From assembly GCF_013409205.1 (NCBI RefSeq), contig NZ_JACCAE010000001.1, positions 1,054,001 through 1,118,000 of the forward strand: a DNA stretch of 64,000 nt, read 5' to 3'. A program made the position numbers and the translations under genes. Position 1 is the stretch's first letter, and every line of letters begins with the position of its first letter. The notes beneath the pieces were generated by a model. It was not told where the DNA came from. It worked only from the letters and a program-made list of their open reading frames with translations, and ran no database searches. The stretch is from Janibacter cremeus. GTDB lineage: Bacteria > Actinomycetota > Actinomycetes > Actinomycetales > Dermatophilaceae. This document shows positions 26,883 through 38,544 of the stretch, piece after piece.

Positions 26883-29085
26883 GGGCGGCGGCAGCTCGCT
26901 CCCGCAGCTGGTCGACCAGGCTGCCGGCTGCATTGGCGATGACCGTGCCCGGCGGGTAGATGTCGTCGGCGCCGGCGGCCCGCAGCTCGTCGAAGTCCTG
27001 CTTCGGGATGACCCCGCCGACGACGATCATCAGGTCCTGGCGACCCAGCTCGTCCAGCTCGGCCCGCAGCGCCGGCACGAGGCTCAGGTGACCCGCGGCG
27101 AGCGAGGACACCCCGACGACGTGCACGTCCCCCTCGACGGCCTGACGCGCCACCTCGGCGGGGGTCTGGAAGAGCGGGCCCACGTCGACGTCGAATCCGA
27201 GGTCGGCGAAGGCGGTCGCGATGACCTTCTGGCCGCGGTCGTGGCCGTCCTGGCCCATCTTGGCCACGAGGATGCGCGGACGACGCCCCTCTGCCTGCTC
27301 GAAGTCCTCGACCTTTCCCTGGACCTCCTCGACGGCTCCGCCCGCCCCTGCCTCGTCCCGGTACACACCCGAGATCGTACGGATCTGCGCGGTGTAGCGC
27401 CCGTAGACCTCTTCCAGCGCGGAGGAGATCTCCCCGACGGTGGCCTTGGCGCGCGCGGCGTCGATGGCCAGTGCGAGCAGGTTGGTCTCCATGGTGCCGC
27501 CGTCGGCCTTCGCGCCACGGGTGAGCGCAGCCAGCGCGGCCTGCGTCTGCTCCTCGTCGCGCTCGGCCTTCAGCTGCTCGATCCCGGCGATCTGGGACTT
27601 GCGGACCGCGGCGTTGTCGACCTTGAGGATCTCGATGTCCTCGTCCTCGTCCACCGGATACGTGTTGATCCCGATCAGCGGCTGCTGGCCGGAGTCGATC
27701 CGCGCCTGGGTGCGGGCCGCCGCCTCCTCAATACGCATCTTGGGGATGCCGGCCTCGATGGCCTTGGCCATGCCGCCGGCCTTCTCCACCTCCTCGATGT
27801 GCGCGAGTGCGCGCTGGGCCAGGTCGTGGGTCAGGCGCTCGACGTAGGCGCTGCCGCCCCACGGGTCGACGACCCGTGTCGTTCCCGACTCCTGCTGGAG
27901 CACCAGCTGCGTGTTGCGGGCAATGCGCGCCGAGAAGTCCGTCGGAAGCGCGATCGCCTCGTCCAGTGCATTGGTGTGCAGGCTCTGCGTGTGCCCCTGG
28001 GTCGCAGCCATAGCCTCGACGCAGGTGCGAGCCACGTTGTTGTAGACATCCTGGGCAGTCAGGCTCCAGCCGGAGGTCTGGCTGTGCGTGCGCAGGGAGA
28101 GCGACTTCGGGTTCTCGGGGCCGAAGTTCTCCTTGACCAGACGCGCCCACAGCAGGCGGGCCGCACGCAGCTTGGCGATCTCCATGTAGAAGTTCATGCC
28201 GATGGCCCAGAAGAAGGACAGTCGCGGCGCGAAGGCGTCGACGTCGAGACCCGCCTCCTTGCCCGCCCGGATGTACTCGATGCCGTCGGCCAGGGTGTAG
28301 GCCAGCTCGAGGTCCTGCGTGGCCCCGGCCTCCTGCATGTGGTAACCGGAGATGGAGATCGAGTTGAAGCGCGGCATCTTCGTGCTGGTGTAGGCGAAGA
28401 TGTCGGAGATGATCCGCATCGAGGGCTGCGGTGGGTAGATGTAGGTGTTGCGGACCATGAACTCCTTGAGGATGTCGTTCTGGATGGTTCCGCTCAGCTC
28501 CTCCGGGCTCACCCCCTGCTCCTCGGCCGCGACGACGTAGAGCGCGAGGATCGGCAGCACCGCGCCGTTCATCGTCATTGACACGCTCATCCGGTCCAGC
28601 GGGATGCCGCTGAAGAGCGTGCGCATGTCGTAGATCGAGTCGATGGCCACCCCGGCCATGCCGACGTCTCCCGAGACGCGTGGGTGGTCGCTGTCGTAGC
28701 CGCGGTGCGTCGCGAGGTCGAAGGCGACCGAGAGGCCCTTCTGCCCGGCCGCGAGGTTGCGACGGTAGAACGCGTTGGACTCCTCTGCGGTGGAGAAGCC
28801 CGCGTACTGCCGCACCGTCCACGGCTGGTTGACGTACATGGTCGGGTACGGGCCACGCAGGAAAGGGGCCTTGCCCGGGACCGTGCGCAGGAAGTCCAGG
28901 TCGTCGGTGTCCTCCTGGGTGTACACCGGGGCGACCTCGATGTGCTCCGGGGTGGTCCAGCCGTCGGCGGCGCCCGGGGTCGAGTCGAGCACCTCCTGCC
29001 AGCGCTGCTGCGCGTCGGCCGCCGGAGCGCCGTCGCCGAGCTCGACCGTGTCGAAGGTGGGGATGGTGGTGTGCGCGTCGCTCAT
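26875..29085 (-). CDS. mutB: Methylmalonyl-CoA mutase large (catalytic) subunit
   Basis: Adenosylcobalamin-dependent isomerisation of (R)-methylmalonyl-CoA and succinyl-CoA, for propionyl-CoA breakdown or supply. 736 residues: N-terminal TIM barrel (for example [37 protein letters not shown]) and a C-terminal B12 domain with the base-off motif DGHDRG (613-618). The ATG at 29085 overlaps the small-subunit stop as ATGA. Also named scpA or mcmA in other genomes. Confidence 0.97.
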   Translation of the reverse strand: MSDAHTTIPTFDTVELGDGAPAADAQQRWQEVLDSTPGAADGWTTPEHIEVAPVYTQEDTDDLDFLRTVPGKAPFLRGPYPTMYVNQPWTVRQYAGFSTAEESNAFYRRNLAAGQKGLSVAFDLATHRGYDSDHPRVSGDVGMAGVAIDSIYDMRTLFSGIPLDRMSVSMTMNGAVLPILALYVVAAEEQGVSPEELSGTIQNDILKEFMVRNTYIYPPQPSMRIISDIFAYTSTKMPRFNSISISGYHMQEAGATQDLELAYTLADGIEYIRAGKEAGLDVDAFAPRLSFFWAIGMNFYMEIAKLRAARLLWARLVKENFGPENPKSLSLRTHSQTSGWSLTAQDVYNNVARTCVEAMAATQGHTQSLHTNALDEAIALPTDFSARIARNTQLVLQQESGTTRVVDPWGGSAYVERLTHDLAQRALAHIEEVEKAGGMAKAIEAGIPKMRIEEAAARTQARIDSGQQPLIGINTYPVDEDEDIEILKVDNAAVRKSQIAGIEQLKAERDEEQTQAALAALTRGAKADGGTMETNLLALAIDAARAKATVGEISSALEEVYGRYTAQIRTISGVYRDEAGAGGAVEEVQGKVEDFEQAEGRRPRILVAKMGQDGHDRGQKVIATAFADLGFDVDVGPLFQTPAEVARQAVEGDVHVVGVSSLAAGHLSLVPALRAELDELGRQDLMIVVGGVIPKQDFDELRAAGADDIYPPGTVIANAAGSLVDQLRERAAAAHG

Positions 29086-30968
29086 GCGTTCGCTCCTGCC
29101 TGCTGGGCACCGGCTTGATCGAGGAGGTCGAGAAGTTCGTCGAGGAAGGCGACGACGTCCATGCCGGAACGGACCTCGCCGTCGACGGGGACGTCGCCGA
29201 CCTCCGACGTGGAGCCGGCGACGAGCACCCGGTCCACGCCCGCGGCGCGCAGCGCCGCGACGGTCGGCTCGGCGAGCGCCTCGTAGCCCTTCTTCGAGGA
29301 CGCGAGGATGGCCACGCTCGCCCCCTTCGCCCCCTCGACGGCGGCGGCCACGTCCTCGGCCGTGGCCACGACGTGGGTCTCCGGCCGGACACCGGCCACG
29401 CCGAGGAGGTTGGCGACGAAGCTGACCCGGGTCGTGTGCTCGCGGGGCGAGCCGAGCGCGAAGACGGGGACACTCACGTCACCCGTGGCCGTGCGGGCGC
29501 GCAGATCCTCGAAGACCTGCCCGTCGCGCGAGCGGGGCAGCCCCCGTGCGGCGACCCGGGCACGCGGGGTGCGCTCGAGCAGCTTCTCTCCCGCCAGCGG
29601 GAAGGTCGAGGTGCCGGTCAGCGGCAGCTCGAGGGTGGCCAGGTCGGTGTCCCGCGCCGCGCGGGCCCGCGCCAGGCGCTCCGCGATCGCCCCGGAGGAC
29701 AGGCCGGCCGCGGCACCGCCGGCGGCATCGAGCTCGCCGAACCAGCTCCACGCGGCGCGGGCAAGATCGTCGGTCAGCGTCTCGACGTAGTTGGAGCCGC
29801 CGGCCGGGTCGGCGACCCGGGCGACGTTCGACTCCGACGCGAGGATCGACTGGGTGTTGCGGGCAATCCGCCGGGAGAAGGGGGTCGGCAGCCCGAGCAC
29901 GTGGTCGTACGGCAGCACGGTGATGGCGTCGGCGCCGCCTGCGGAGGCCGCGAGGCAGGCGATCGTGTCGCGCAGGATGTTCACCCACGGGTCGGTGCGG
30001 GTCTGCATGCGCCAGGAAGTGACGGCGTGGACCCGTGCGCCGCGGTCGGCCTGCGGCACCTGGAGGACCTCGCCGATCCGGGCCCACGTGCGGCGCAACG
30101 CGCGCAGCTTGGCGATGGTGACGAACTGGTCGGCGGTCGCCGCGATGCGGAACTCGATCCGGCGGAAGGCCTCGGCGGCCACGACACCAGCGTCGGTCAG
30201 GTGGCGCACGTAGTCCAGCGCCGTCGCCAGGGCCAGGGCGATCTCGTCCTGATCACTGGCTCCGGCGTCGTGGTGGACGCGGGTGTCGACGGTGATCGCG
30301 CGCACGCCGGTCCAACGATTGGTGCAGAGGTCGACCGCGTCGGCGAGCGGGGCGAGATCAGGGGTGCCACCCACCGCGGCGGCCAGACCGATCGGGTCGT
30401 GGCCGAGGCTGCCGCCCACGACGGCGGGGTCGACCCCCTTCGCCTCCCACGCGGCGATGAGTGCGCCCGCGGCGCCGGCCTGGTCCGTCCACGAGGAGAC
30501 CGTCACCGGGGCGAGGTCGACCATGACGTCACCGAGGACCTCGGCAACGTCACCGGGCGCGATGCCGTCGTCACCGACGTGCAACCAGACGGCGCTGACG
30601 CCCCGCTCGAGGTCGTCGAGGACGGCCTTGCGGCTGGTCGCGGCATCCGGGTCGTCGTGCAACTGGCACACGTGCCACGGCAGGTCCGGGTCGCGCGGTC
30701 CCAGGCCACGGGTGAAGGGCATCGCCCCCGGCAGCCCCAGGCTGCGCTCCCGCGACCAGTAGATGGGGTCGACGCCCAGACCACCGGGCAGCTCGCTGGT
30801 GAGGATCTCGACCGCTCCGGGCCCATCGACCTTGGCGTCGTCGGCCCGGGACTTGTTGACCACCGCTGCGGCCATGTCGGCCCAGGCATCCGGCTCGACC
30901 TGCGGGAAGCCCGCGGCCAGACTCAGGACGTCATCAGCTCCGGAGGGACTTTCGGGGGGCATGGTCAT
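29082..30968 (-). CDS. mutA: Methylmalonyl-CoA mutase small subunit
   Basis: Non-catalytic partner of the mutase heterodimer. 628 residues with a barrel related to the large subunit ([46 protein letters not shown]). Its C-terminal domain lacks the DxHxxG cobalamin motif, as expected for this subunit. The ATG at 30968 follows an AGGAG site; ATGs at 30986 and 30962 are alternatives. First gene of the mutA-mutB-meaB operon. Confidence 0.94.
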   Translation of the reverse strand: MTMPPESPSGADDVLSLAAGFPQVEPDAWADMAAAVVNKSRADDAKVDGPGAVEILTSELPGGLGVDPIYWSRERSLGLPGAMPFTRGLGPRDPDLPWHVCQLHDDPDAATSRKAVLDDLERGVSAVWLHVGDDGIAPGDVAEVLGDVMVDLAPVTVSSWTDQAGAAGALIAAWEAKGVDPAVVGGSLGHDPIGLAAAVGGTPDLAPLADAVDLCTNRWTGVRAITVDTRVHHDAGASDQDEIALALATALDYVRHLTDAGVVAAEAFRRIEFRIAATADQFVTIAKLRALRRTWARIGEVLQVPQADRGARVHAVTSWRMQTRTDPWVNILRDTIACLAASAGGADAITVLPYDHVLGLPTPFSRRIARNTQSILASESNVARVADPAGGSNYVETLTDDLARAAWSWFGELDAAGGAAAGLSSGAIAERLARARAARDTDLATLELPLTGTSTFPLAGEKLLERTPRARVAARGLPRSRDGQVFEDLRARTATGDVSVPVFALGSPREHTTRVSFVANLLGVAGVRPETHVVATAEDVAAAVEGAKGASVAILASSKKGYEALAEPTVAALRAAGVDRVLVAGSTSEVGDVPVDGEVRSGMDVVAFLDELLDLLDQAGAQQAGANA

Positions 30969-31030
30969 CCTCGGGGTGCTCCTCATCGACACGACACCAT
31001 CCGCTCTGCGGACGGCATGACTGACTTCGC

Positions 31031-31036
31031 ACCCTA
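31031..31036 (-). promoter_or_regulatory. Putative -10 box of the mutA-mutB-meaB operon
   Basis: TAGGGT on the minus strand about 62 bases upstream of the mutA start. The leader is too short for a cobalamin riboswitch, and none was recognised. Confidence 0.4.
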
Positions 31037-31157
31037 CCGATCGGCGTCGCCGCAGTGACCGGCTGTCCGCGTCGCGAGCAACACCCTCCCGCCACGCTCC
31101 GCGGCCAGGACGTGCCACCCAGAGCGCACCGGGACCATCGCCAGGAGTGGGGCCCGG

Positions 31158-32006
31158 TCAGTCGAGCGGGCCGAAGGGGGCGCCGCGGGCGGTCAGCTCG
31201 GCCTCGCCGCCGTCGAGTGCGGTGAGCACCCAGATGCCGTACTCGGTCAGGGCGACCGAGTGCTCCCAGTGGGCGGCGGGGCGGCCGGAGTCGGTGACGA
31301 TGGTCCAGTCGTCGGCCAGCACGTGGTTGGCCTCCGGGCCGAGGGTGACCATCGGCTCGATGGCGATGGTGCCACCCACGGGTGTGGCCGGGGCGCGGCC
31401 ACGCACGCGATAGTTGGGCACCATCGGCGGCAGGTGCATCTGCTCACCGATGCCGTGGCCGGTGTAGTCCTCGACGATGCCGTACTCGACACCGTCCGCC
31501 TGCGCATCGGCGAGGACCGAGTCCTCGACCGCGCCGCCGACGTCGTTGAGGTCCCCACCGGGGCGAAGGGCGGCGATGCCGGCCCACAGCGAACGGCGGG
31601 TGATCTCGGACAGGCGGAGGGCAGCCGGGTCGCCGGCCTGCGCACCACCGACGACGAGGGTGATCGCGGAGTCGCCGTTCCAGCCCTCGACCTCGGCGCC
31701 GCAGTCGATGCTCAGCAGGTCGCCCTCGCGCAGGACCCGGTCGCCGGGGATGCCGTGGACGATCTCCTCGTTGATCGAGGCGCACAGCGTGTGCTCGTAA
31801 CCGGGCACGAGCTGGAAGTTGGGGATCCCGCCGCCGCTGCGGATGTGGTCCTCCGCGAGGGCGTCGAGCTGCGCGGTGGTCATGCCGGGCCGGACCTCCT
31901 CCTGCAGCATGGCCAGGGTTCGGCCGACGAGCAGGCCCGCCACGCGCATCGCCCGCAACTGCTGCGGGGTGCGTGCGCGGACCCGCTCGCGTGCGAAGAG
32001 ACCCAT
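31158..32006 (-). CDS. map: Methionine aminopeptidase, type I
   Basis: Co-translational removal of N-terminal methionine. 282 residues; the five dinuclear-metal ligands are D101, D112, H184 (GHGIG), E217 (IAIEPM) and E248 (WEHS). ATG 32006. Downstream of adk by 16 bases and probably in the secY-adk-map transcript. Usually infA follows; here the mutase operon, CPBP and BCCT genes intervene. Confidence 0.97.
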   Translation of the reverse strand: MGLFARERVRARTPQQLRAMRVAGLLVGRTLAMLQEEVRPGMTTAQLDALAEDHIRSGGGIPNFQLVPGYEHTLCASINEEIVHGIPGDRVLREGDLLSIDCGAEVEGWNGDSAITLVVGGAQAGDPAALRLSEITRRSLWAGIAALRPGGDLNDVGGAVEDSVLADAQADGVEYGIVEDYTGHGIGEQMHLPPMVPNYRVRGRAPATPVGGTIAIEPMVTLGPEANHVLADDWTIVTDSGRPAAHWEHSVALTEYGIWVLTALDGGEAELTARGAPFGPLD

Positions 32007-32022
32007 GGGGGTGCCCCAGCCC

Positions 32023-32586
32023 TCAGGAGCCGAGCGCGGTGACGATGCGCTGGGCGACCTCGTCGACCCCGCCGACACCATCGACCGTGACCAGCAGCCC
32101 GCGCTCGTCGTAGGCGGAGGACAGCGGCTCGGTCTCGCGGTGGTAGAGCGCCATCCGCTCGCGGATGACCTCCTCGCTGTCGTCGGAGCGGCCCTCGACC
32201 TCGGCCCGCTTGAGCAGCCGGTCGACCACCACCTCGTCGTCGACGACGAGCTCGAGCACCTTGTCGAGTGCCGAGCCGGACTGGGCGAGCATCTCGTCGA
32301 GCGCGGCCACCTGCGCGGTGGTGCGCGGGTACCCGTCGAGCAGGAAGCCACCGGCGGCGTCCTCCTCCTGCAGGCGGTCCGCGACGATCGCGTTGGTGAT
32401 CTCGTCGGAGACATAACCGCCGGAAGCGAGGATCTCCTTGACCTGCTTGCCGAGGTCGGTCTCGTTCTTGATGTTGGCCCGGAAGATGTCGCCGGTGGAG
32501 ATCGCGGGGATCTCGTAGTGCTCGGCGATCCGGCTGGCCTGGGTGCCCTTGCCGGCCCCGGGGGGGCCCAGAATGATCAGACGCAT
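32023..32586 (-). CDS. adk: Adenylate kinase, short-lid form
   Basis: ATP + AMP to 2 ADP. 187 residues, P-loop GPPGAGKGT (7-15), FLLDGYPRT core. The LID is short and lacks the cysteine zinc insert, as in other actinobacterial adenylate kinases. The ATG at 32586 overlaps the secY stop as TGATG, so translation is coupled. Confidence 0.98.
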   Translation of the reverse strand: MRLIILGPPGAGKGTQASRIAEHYEIPAISTGDIFRANIKNETDLGKQVKEILASGGYVSDEITNAIVADRLQEEDAAGGFLLDGYPRTTAQVAALDEMLAQSGSALDKVLELVVDDEVVVDRLLKRAEVEGRSDDSEEVIRERMALYHRETEPLSSAYDERGLLVTVDGVGGVDEVAQRIVTALGS

Positions 32587-33911
32587 CAGCGCAGGAATCC
32601 TTCGTAGTGGTGTTGCTGGAGCTGGGACTCGATCTGCTTCACCGTGTCGAGACCGACGCCCACCATGATGAGGATAGACGCACCGCCGAACGGGAAGTCG
32701 CGGTTTGCCCCGATCAGCACGAAGGCGATGAGCGGGATCAGTGAGACCAGGGCGAGGTAGATGGCGCCCGGCACGGTGATGCGGGTGATGACATACCTGA
32801 GGTACTCGGCCGTGGGTCGCCCGGCCCGGATACCGGGGATGAATCCCCCGTACTTCTTCATGTTGTCGGCGACCTCGTTCGGGTTGAACGTGATCGAGAC
32901 GTAGAAGAAGGTGAAGAACAGGATCAGGATCGTGTAGACGGCCATGTAGATCGGGCTGTCGCCCTGCACCAGGTAGGTGTTGATCCAGTCGATGTAGGCG
33001 GGGTTGTTGCCCTGGGGGTCGGACTGGAACTGGGCGACCATCTGCGGCAGCGCGAGCATCGAGCTGGCGAAGATGATCGGGATGACGTTGGCCATGTTGA
33101 CCTTGATCGGGATGTACGTCGAGGTCCCGCCGTACATCTGGCGCCCGACCATCTTCTTCGCGTACTGGACGGGGATGCGTCGCTGCGACTGCTCGACGAA
33201 GACGACGGCGGTCATGATCAGCAGACCGATGATGATGACCAGGATGAACAGGTCCCAGCGTCCGTCACGCTGCTGGATGGCCCACAGCGAACCGGGGAAC
33301 GTCGCGGTGATGGAGGTGAAGATCAGCAGGGACATGCCGTTGCCGACGCCCTTGTCCGTGATCAGCTCACCGAGCCACATGATCAAGCCGGTGCCGGCGG
33401 TCATCGTCAGGACCATGAAGACGGTGTCCACGATGGTGTCGCGGTAGAGGATCTGGGTGCAGTTGGCGTTGCCGAAGAGCGCGGAGGGGTTCTGCGCGAA
33501 GGTGACGAAGGTCGCCGACTGGAGGACGGCCAGCGCGATCGTCAGGTACCGCGTGTACTGGGTCATCTTGGCCTGACCCTGCTGCCCTTCCTGCTTCAAC
33601 GCCTCGAAGCGGGGGATGACGACCGTGAGCAGCTGCACGATGATGCTCGCGGTGATGTAGGGCATGATCCCCAGCGCGAAGATCGACAGCTGCATCAGCG
33701 CACCCCCGCTGAAGAGGTTGGCCATACCCAACAGCTGGTTGCCGGCGTCCCCCTGGCGGGCGCCGGCGATGCACTCCTGGACGGCTGTGTAGTTCACGTT
33801 CGGCGTCGGCACGAAGGTGCCGAGGCGGAAGAGCATGACGATGCCCAACGTGAAGAGCAGCTTTCGCCGCAGGTCGGGCGTCTTGAACGCCCGAGTGAAG
33901 ACGGAGAGCAC
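32586..33911 (-). CDS. secY: Protein translocase subunit SecY
   Basis: Channel-forming subunit of the Sec translocon. 441 residues with ten membrane segments, beginning [30 protein letters not shown]. Contains [13 protein letters not shown] and [24 protein letters not shown], both family signatures. The GTG at 33911 has a GGAGG site. A hairpin lies in the spacer to rplO upstream. Confidence 0.98.
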   Translation of the reverse strand: MLSVFTRAFKTPDLRRKLLFTLGIVMLFRLGTFVPTPNVNYTAVQECIAGARQGDAGNQLLGMANLFSGGALMQLSIFALGIMPYITASIIVQLLTVVIPRFEALKQEGQQGQAKMTQYTRYLTIALAVLQSATFVTFAQNPSALFGNANCTQILYRDTIVDTVFMVLTMTAGTGLIMWLGELITDKGVGNGMSLLIFTSITATFPGSLWAIQQRDGRWDLFILVIIIGLLIMTAVVFVEQSQRRIPVQYAKKMVGRQMYGGTSTYIPIKVNMANVIPIIFASSMLALPQMVAQFQSDPQGNNPAYIDWINTYLVQGDSPIYMAVYTILILFFTFFYVSITFNPNEVADNMKKYGGFIPGIRAGRPTAEYLRYVITRITVPGAIYLALVSLIPLIAFVLIGANRDFPFGGASILIMVGVGLDTVKQIESQLQQHHYEGFLR

Positions 33912-34062
33912 GTGGATCCTCCAGGACGGTGCCGTGGGTGCAGATGTGAGCTGCGGGCATGCACCGCCGTACAGCGGCACAACCTGACAGACGATACCTG
34001 CCGCGGGTCGGGGGGTCGCGCGCGGACCCGGGTGGTGCAGGACACGATGGGTGGAGACGCCT

Positions 34063-34092
34063 CGAGGCCGCCCCGCGTACGGGGCGGCCTCG
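34063..34092 (-). promoter_or_regulatory. Perfect hairpin between rplO and secY
   Basis: 13-bp stem CGAGGCCGCCCCG (34063-34075) with CGGGGCGGCCTCG (34080-34092), loop CGTA, 18 bases after the rplO stop. Inside an operon it may partly terminate, lowering secY expression relative to ribosomal proteins, or protect upstream mRNA. Confidence 0.6.
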
Positions 34093-34110
34093 GGCAGGGA
34101 CCGAAGGAGG

Positions 34111-34599
34111 TCAGCGCTTGGTGACGCTGCCCCCGGCCGACTCGATCTTCTCCTTGGCGCTCGCGGAGAAGGCATCGACCGTGAGGTCGACCTTCGCCGA
34201 GATCTCGCCGGAGCCGAGCACCTTGACCAGCTGGCCGTCGCGGACGGCTCCCTTGGCCACGAGCTCGTCGACGCCGATGGCGCCACCCTCCGGGAAGAGC
34301 GCCGAGATGCGGTCGAGGTTGACGACCTGGTACTCGGTCTTGAACTTGTTGTTGAAGCCGCGGAGCTTGGGCAGACGCATGTGCAACGGCGTCTGGCCAC
34401 CCTCGAAGCGCTCCGGCACCTGGTACCGGGCCTTGGTGCCCTTGGTACCGCGCCCGGCGGTCTTGCCCTTCGAGGCCTCACCGCGACCCACACGGGTCTT
34501 GGCGGTCCTGGATCCCGGAGCCGGGCGCAGGTGGTGCACCTTCAGCGCGGGTGCGTCCGCCTTCTCCCCCGACGTGGGGTTGGCCTTGGAGTCAGCCAT
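34111..34599 (-). CDS. rplO: 50S ribosomal protein L15
   Basis: Large-subunit assembly protein. 162 residues; [37 protein letters not shown] region and the C-terminal [22 protein letters not shown] 34599, two bases after the rpmD stop. spc operon. Confidence 0.98.
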   Translation of the reverse strand: MADSKANPTSGEKADAPALKVHHLRPAPGSRTAKTRVGRGEASKGKTAGRGTKGTKARYQVPERFEGGQTPLHMRLPKLRGFNNKFKTEYQVVNLDRISALFPEGGAIGVDELVAKGAVRDGQLVKVLGSGEISAKVDLTVDAFSASAKEKIESAGGSVTKR

Positions 34600-34601
34600 G
34601 A

Positions 34602-34784
34602 TCAGTCCTCCTCCTCGACGGTCACCAGGTGGCGAACCGTCTGGACCATGCCGCGGAACTCCGGGCGGTCCTCCTTGACGACGACGTCGCCGATGCGCTT
34701 CAGACCGATGCTGCGCAGCGTGTCACGCTGACGCTGGGTCCCACCGATCTCCGAACGGGTCTGGGTCACCTTCAGCTGAGCCAT
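34602..34784 (-). CDS. rpmD: 50S ribosomal protein L30
   Basis: 60-residue protein, [31 protein letters not shown], ending VTVEEED. The ATG at 34784 overlaps the rpsE stop as TGATG. Confidence 0.97.
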   Translation of the reverse strand: MAQLKVTQTRSEIGGTQRQRDTLRSIGLKRIGDVVVKEDRPEFRGMVQTVRHLVTVEEED

Positions 34785-35440
34785 CAGGCACCCGCCTTCG
34801 CCTTGTCGGCAGCCTCCGCGCGGCCAGCGGCCTGGGCGCGCAGCATGGCGGCCGGGGCCACCTCGTCCAGGGGCAGGCCGCGGCGGGCCGCGACGGCCTC
34901 CGGGCGCTCGAGGCCCTTCAGGGCCGCGACCACCGCGTGGACGATGTTGATCGCGTTGTCCGAGCCGAGCGACTTGCTCAGCACGTCGTGGATGCCGGCG
35001 CACTCGAGGACAGCACGCACGGAACCGCCGGCAATGACACCGGTACCGGGCGATGCCGGCCGGAGCATGACGACACCGGCCGCGTCCTCACCGAGGATCG
35101 GGTGCGGGATGGTGCCCTGGATGCGCGGCACGGTGAAGAAGTTCTTCTTCGCCTCCTCGACACCCTTGGCGATCGCGGAGGGGACCTCCTTGGCCTTGCC
35201 GTAGCCGACACCGACGGTGCCGTCACCGTCACCGACGACGACCAGGGCGGTGAAGCTGAAGCGACGACCACCCTTGACGACCTTGGCGACGCGGTTGATG
35301 GTCACAACCCGCTCGAGGTACTGGTTCTCGTTGCGGTCGCGGCCTCCGCCGCGGCCTCCGCCACGGTTGTCGCGACGGTCGTTGTTGGAGCGCTCATTGG
35401 TGCCAGCGGCACCGGCGCCTCGACGCTGGGGTCCGGGCAT
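34784..35440 (-). CDS. rpsE: 30S ribosomal protein S5
   Basis: Small-subunit fidelity protein at the mRNA entry channel. 218 residues: an Arg/Gly-rich N-terminal extension ([16 protein letters not shown]), then S5 dsRBD-like and C-terminal domains ([29 protein letters not shown]). ATG 35440. Confidence 0.98.
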   Translation of the reverse strand: MPGPQRRGAGAAGTNERSNNDRRDNRGGGRGGGRDRNENQYLERVVTINRVAKVVKGGRRFSFTALVVVGDGDGTVGVGYGKAKEVPSAIAKGVEEAKKNFFTVPRIQGTIPHPILGEDAAGVVMLRPASPGTGVIAGGSVRAVLECAGIHDVLSKSLGSDNAINIVHAVVAALKGLERPEAVAARRGLPLDEVAPAAMLRAQAAGRAEAADKAKAGA

Positions 35441-35474
35441 CAGATGTTCCTCTTCTCGACGTTCTGGGTCTGCA

Positions 35475-35849
35475 TCACAGCGCCAGACCCCCTTCGCGGG
35501 CACCATCGGCGATCGCGGCGACGCGTCCGTGGTACCGGTTGCCGCCGCGATCGAAGACGACGGCCTCGATGCCGGCGGACTGTGCCCGCTCGGCCACGAG
35601 CTCGCCGACCTTCTTGGCCCGCGCGGTCTTGTCACCGTCCAGTGCACGCACGTCGGCCTCCATGGTCGACGCGGACGCGACGGTCTTGCCGACCGTGTCG
35701 TCGACCACCTGGACGAAGACGTGGCGGCTGCTGCGGTTGACCACCAGACGCGGACGTACCGCAGTGCCGGTGACCTTCTTGCGCACGCGCAGGTGGCGAC
35801 GACCACGAGCGGCGCTCTTGCCCTTGGCTCGCTTGACGATCATTGCCAT
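35475..35849 (-). CDS. rplR: 50S ribosomal protein L18
   Basis: Binds 5S rRNA with L5. 124 residues, [18 protein letters not shown] and [26 protein letters not shown] 35849, or ATG 35843 two codons later. Three bases before the rplF stop, tightly packed. Confidence 0.97.
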   Translation of the reverse strand: MAMIVKRAKGKSAARGRRHLRVRKKVTGTAVRPRLVVNRSSRHVFVQVVDDTVGKTVASASTMEADVRALDGDKTARAKKVGELVAERAQSAGIEAVVFDRGGNRYHGRVAAIADGAREGGLAL

Positions 35850-35852
35850 GGC

Positions 35853-36389
35853 TTACTTACCAGCCTTTCCGACCTTGCGACGGATCTGCTCGCCCTCGTA
35901 CCGAACACCCTTGCCCTTGTACGGGTCGGGGCGGCGGAGCTTGCGGATGTTGGCAGCGGTCTCACCGACGAGCTGCTTGTCGATGCCCTGCACGGCGAGG
36001 TGGGTCGGGTTCTCGACAGTGAAGCTGATCCCCTCGGGCGCCTCGACGACGACCGGGTGGCTGAACCCGAGCGCGAACTCCAGGGAGCCGCCCTTGTCCT
36101 GCACGCGGTAACCGGTGCCATGGATCTCGAGCTTCTTCTCGTAGCCCTCGGTGACACCGACGACCATGTTGTTGATGAGGCTGCGGGAGAGCCCGTGGAG
36201 CGAACGCGACTCGCGCTCGTCGTCGGGGCGGGAGACCTCGACACCGTCCTCGGTCTGGGCGACCGTGATCGGCTCGGTCACGCTCGTGCGCAGCTCACCC
36301 TTGGGGCCCTTGACCGTGACGGTCTGGCCATCGATGGTGACGTCGACACCGCTGGGGATGGCGACCGGGAGTCGTCCAATACGCGACAT
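35853..36389 (-). CDS. rplF: 50S ribosomal protein L6
   Basis: Stalk-base protein near the sarcin-ricin loop. 178 residues, [32 protein letters not shown] start and the C-terminal [30 protein letters not shown] 36389. Confidence 0.98.
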   Translation of the reverse strand: MSRIGRLPVAIPSGVDVTIDGQTVTVKGPKGELRTSVTEPITVAQTEDGVEVSRPDDERESRSLHGLSRSLINNMVVGVTEGYEKKLEIHGTGYRVQDKGGSLEFALGFSHPVVVEAPEGISFTVENPTHLAVQGIDKQLVGETAANIRKLRRPDPYKGKGVRYEGEQIRRKVGKAGK

Positions 36390-36401
36390 GTCTGCTTCCC
36401 C

Positions 36402-36800
36402 CTACCAGACGTAGGCGAGGACTTCCCCGCCCACACCCTTGGTTGCGGCCTGCTTGTCGGTCAGGAGGCCGGATGACGTGGAGATGAGCGCCACGCCCAG
36501 GCCGCCGAGAACCTTCGGCAGGTTGGTGGACTTCGCGTAGACGCGCAGACCGGGCTTGGACACCCGGCGCACCCCCGCGATGGAACGCTCACGGTTCGGA
36601 CCGTACTTGAGGGAGATCTCCAGCGTCTTTCCGACGGTGGCCTCCTCAACGGTCCACCCCGCGATGAAACCCTCCGCCTGGAGGATCTCCGCGATGTGCG
36701 ACTTCAGCTTGGAGTACGGCATGGAGACCTCGTCGTGGTGCGCCGAGTTGGCGTTCCGCACGCGGGTCAACATGTCCGCAATCGGGTCGGTCATGGTCAT
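36402..36800 (-). CDS. rpsH: 30S ribosomal protein S8
   Basis: 16S central-domain binder and, in E. coli, the spc-operon translational repressor. 132 residues: [28 protein letters not shown] start and the [26 protein letters not shown] end. ATG 36800, alternative 36794. Confidence 0.98.
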   Translation of the reverse strand: MTMTDPIADMLTRVRNANSAHHDEVSMPYSKLKSHIAEILQAEGFIAGWTVEEATVGKTLEISLKYGPNRERSIAGVRRVSKPGLRVYAKSTNLPKVLGGLGVALISTSSGLLTDKQAATKGVGGEVLAYVW

Positions 36801-36907
36801 GGGCTCTGCCTGCCCTCTCTCATCGCGGTTTCACCCCTGGACGGGGCGACCTTCGATGTAGGAGTTCTTGGATGTGGTGCCTCGGGAGAGGCCACCACGC
36901 GGGTTTG

Positions 36908-36936
36908 TGGGGGTCCGTGGGGAGCGGAGCCCCCCG
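36908..36936 (-). repeat. Intercistronic stem-loop family member, after rpsN
   Basis: Forward strand reads TGGGGGTCCGTGGGGAGC then GGAGCCCCCC; the GGGG/CCCC arms pair. It ends nine bases past the rpsN TAA. On the minus strand it carries GGGGGGCTCC and, downstream, ACCCGCGTGG, both shared with the other copies. Confidence 0.6.
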
Positions 36937-36945
36937 GGCGAACGA

Positions 36946-37131
36946 TTACCAGCTGGACTTGGTCACGCCGGGAAGCTCACCGCGGTGCGCCATGTCGCGA
37001 AGGCACACGCGGCACAGGCCGAACTTGCGGTAGACCGAGTGCGGCCGGCCGCAGCGCTGGCACCGGGTGTACCCGCGGACCTTGAACTTCGGCTTCTTGT
37101 TCGCCTTGTTGATCAGGGCGGTCTTGGCCAT
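36946..37131 (-). CDS. rpsN: 30S ribosomal protein S14, type Z
   Basis: 61-residue zinc-binding S14 with ligands C24, C27, C40 and C43 (RCQRCGRP and LCRVCLRD). Located between rplE and rpsH as usual. ATG 37131; UAA stop followed by a stem-loop of the family described for rpsD, rpsQ and rpoB. Confidence 0.97.
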   Translation of the reverse strand: MAKTALINKANKKPKFKVRGYTRCQRCGRPHSVYRKFGLCRVCLRDMAHRGELPGVTKSSW

Positions 37132-37132
37132 C

Positions 37133-37702
37133 TCAGTTCTCCTTGAAGGGGAAGCCCAGCGCCTTCAGCAGCGCGCGGCCCTCGTCGTCATTCGTCGCGG
37201 TCGTGACCACGGTGATGTCCATGCCGCGGACGCGGTCGATCTTGTCCTGGTTGATCTCGTGGAACATCGACTGCTCGGTCAGACCGAAGGTGTAGTTGCC
37301 GTTGCCGTCGAACTGCTTGGGGTTCAGGCCACGGAAGTCACGGATGCGGGGCAGCGCGACCGACGTGAGCCGGTCGAGGAACTCCCACATGCGCGCGCCA
37401 CGCAGGGTGGTGTGCGTACCGATCGGCATGCCCTCACGCAGCTTGAACTGCGCGATGGACTTGCGGGCCTTGGTCACCTGCGGCTTCTGACCGGTGATGG
37501 CGGTCAGGTCGCGGATGGCGCCCTCGATCAGCTTGCTGTCCTTGGCGGCGTCACCGACGCCCATGTTCACGACGACCTTGACGACGCGGGGAACCTGCAT
37601 CGGGTTGGTGTAGCCGAACTGCTCCTCCAGCGAGGAGACGACCGTCTCGGCGTACTTGGTCTTCAGTCGCGGGATCGTGGTGCTGGTCATGGTGTCAGTC
37701 AT
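37133..37702 (-). CDS. rplE: 50S ribosomal protein L5
   Basis: 5S rRNA and P-site tRNA contact protein. 189 residues, [41 protein letters not shown] short Thr-rich N-terminus (TDTMTSTTI) precedes the core; ATG 37702 or 37690. One base from rpsN. Confidence 0.98.
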   Translation of the reverse strand: MTDTMTSTTIPRLKTKYAETVVSSLEEQFGYTNPMQVPRVVKVVVNMGVGDAAKDSKLIEGAIRDLTAITGQKPQVTKARKSIAQFKLREGMPIGTHTTLRGARMWEFLDRLTSVALPRIRDFRGLNPKQFDGNGNYTFGLTEQSMFHEINQDKIDRVRGMDITVVTTATNDDEGRALLKALGFPFKEN

Positions 37703-37703
37703 C

Positions 37704-38042
37704 TCAGAGGTCCTTGCCCGAGCGCACCGCGACGCGGGTGCGGCTCGCCTTGGTGCGCCCGTCGCGCTCGACGGACTCGACGCGGGTCTTGACGCGGGTC
37801 GGCTTGTTGTCCTCGGGGTCGACGATGGCCACGTTGCTCACGTGGATCGGCGCCTCGGTGACGACCAGGCCACCGGCCTGGCCGCCCATGCCGGCCTTGG
37901 TGTGGCGGGTGACCCGCTGGACACCCTCGACCACGACGCGCTGGGTCTCGGTGTTGACCGAGATGACCTTGCCCTGAAGACCCTTGTCCTTGCCGGACAG
38001 GACCTGGACGAGGTCGCCCTTCTTGATCTTGAGCTTGCTCAT
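37704..38042 (-). CDS. rplX: 50S ribosomal protein L24
   Basis: Assembly initiator of the large subunit. 112 residues with the KOW motif [27 protein letters not shown] 38042. Confidence 0.98.
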   Translation of the reverse strand: MSKLKIKKGDLVQVLSGKDKGLQGKVISVNTETQRVVVEGVQRVTRHTKAGMGGQAGGLVVTEAPIHVSNVAIVDPEDNKPTRVKTRVESVERDGRTKASRTRVAVRSGKDL

Positions 38043-38045
38043 GGG

Positions 38046-38414
38046 TCAGATCACCTCCGGTGCGAGCGAGACGATCTTCATGAACTTCTTGTCGCGAAGC
38101 TCGCGACCGACCGGCCCGAAGATGCGCGTCCCGCGCGGCTCGCCATCAGCCTTGAGGATGACGGCAGCGTTCTCGTCGAACTTGATGTACGAACCGTCGA
38201 CGCGGCGGCTCTCCTTGGTCGTGCGGACGATGACCGCCTTGACGATGTCGCCCTTCTTGACGTTGCCGCCCGGGATGGCGTCCTTGACGGTGGCGACGAT
38301 GGTGTCGCCGACGCCGGCGTACCGGCGGCCGGAGCCACCGAGCACGCGGATGCACAAGATCTCCTTGGCACCGGTGTTGTCGGCGACGCGCAGTCGCGAC
38401 TCCTGCTGGATCAC
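38046..38414 (-). CDS. rplN: 50S ribosomal protein L14
   Basis: Intersubunit-bridge protein. 122 residues, [35 protein letters not shown] start at 38414. First gene after the hairpin-containing spacer that separates the S10-type and spc-type blocks. Confidence 0.98.
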   Translation of the reverse strand: MIQQESRLRVADNTGAKEILCIRVLGGSGRRYAGVGDTIVATVKDAIPGGNVKKGDIVKAVIVRTTKESRRVDGSYIKFDENAAVILKADGEPRGTRIFGPVGRELRDKKFMKIVSLAPEVI

Positions 38415-38544
38415 TTCTCACTCCTGTCGTCGTGCTGGTTCTCCTGCCCGAGCGCGCCCGGGTGGAGCCTTGCCGAACTGGACTTTCGGTCTGTGGCCCC
38501 TGGTTCTCGCTACGGCACTGGGCCAAGCGGGCGTTCAGGGGAAA

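Noticed and set aside
30969..31157. Cobalamin riboswitch before the mutase operon
   Set aside because: The leader from the likely -10 box is only about 55 bases and lacks a B12-box-like sequence.
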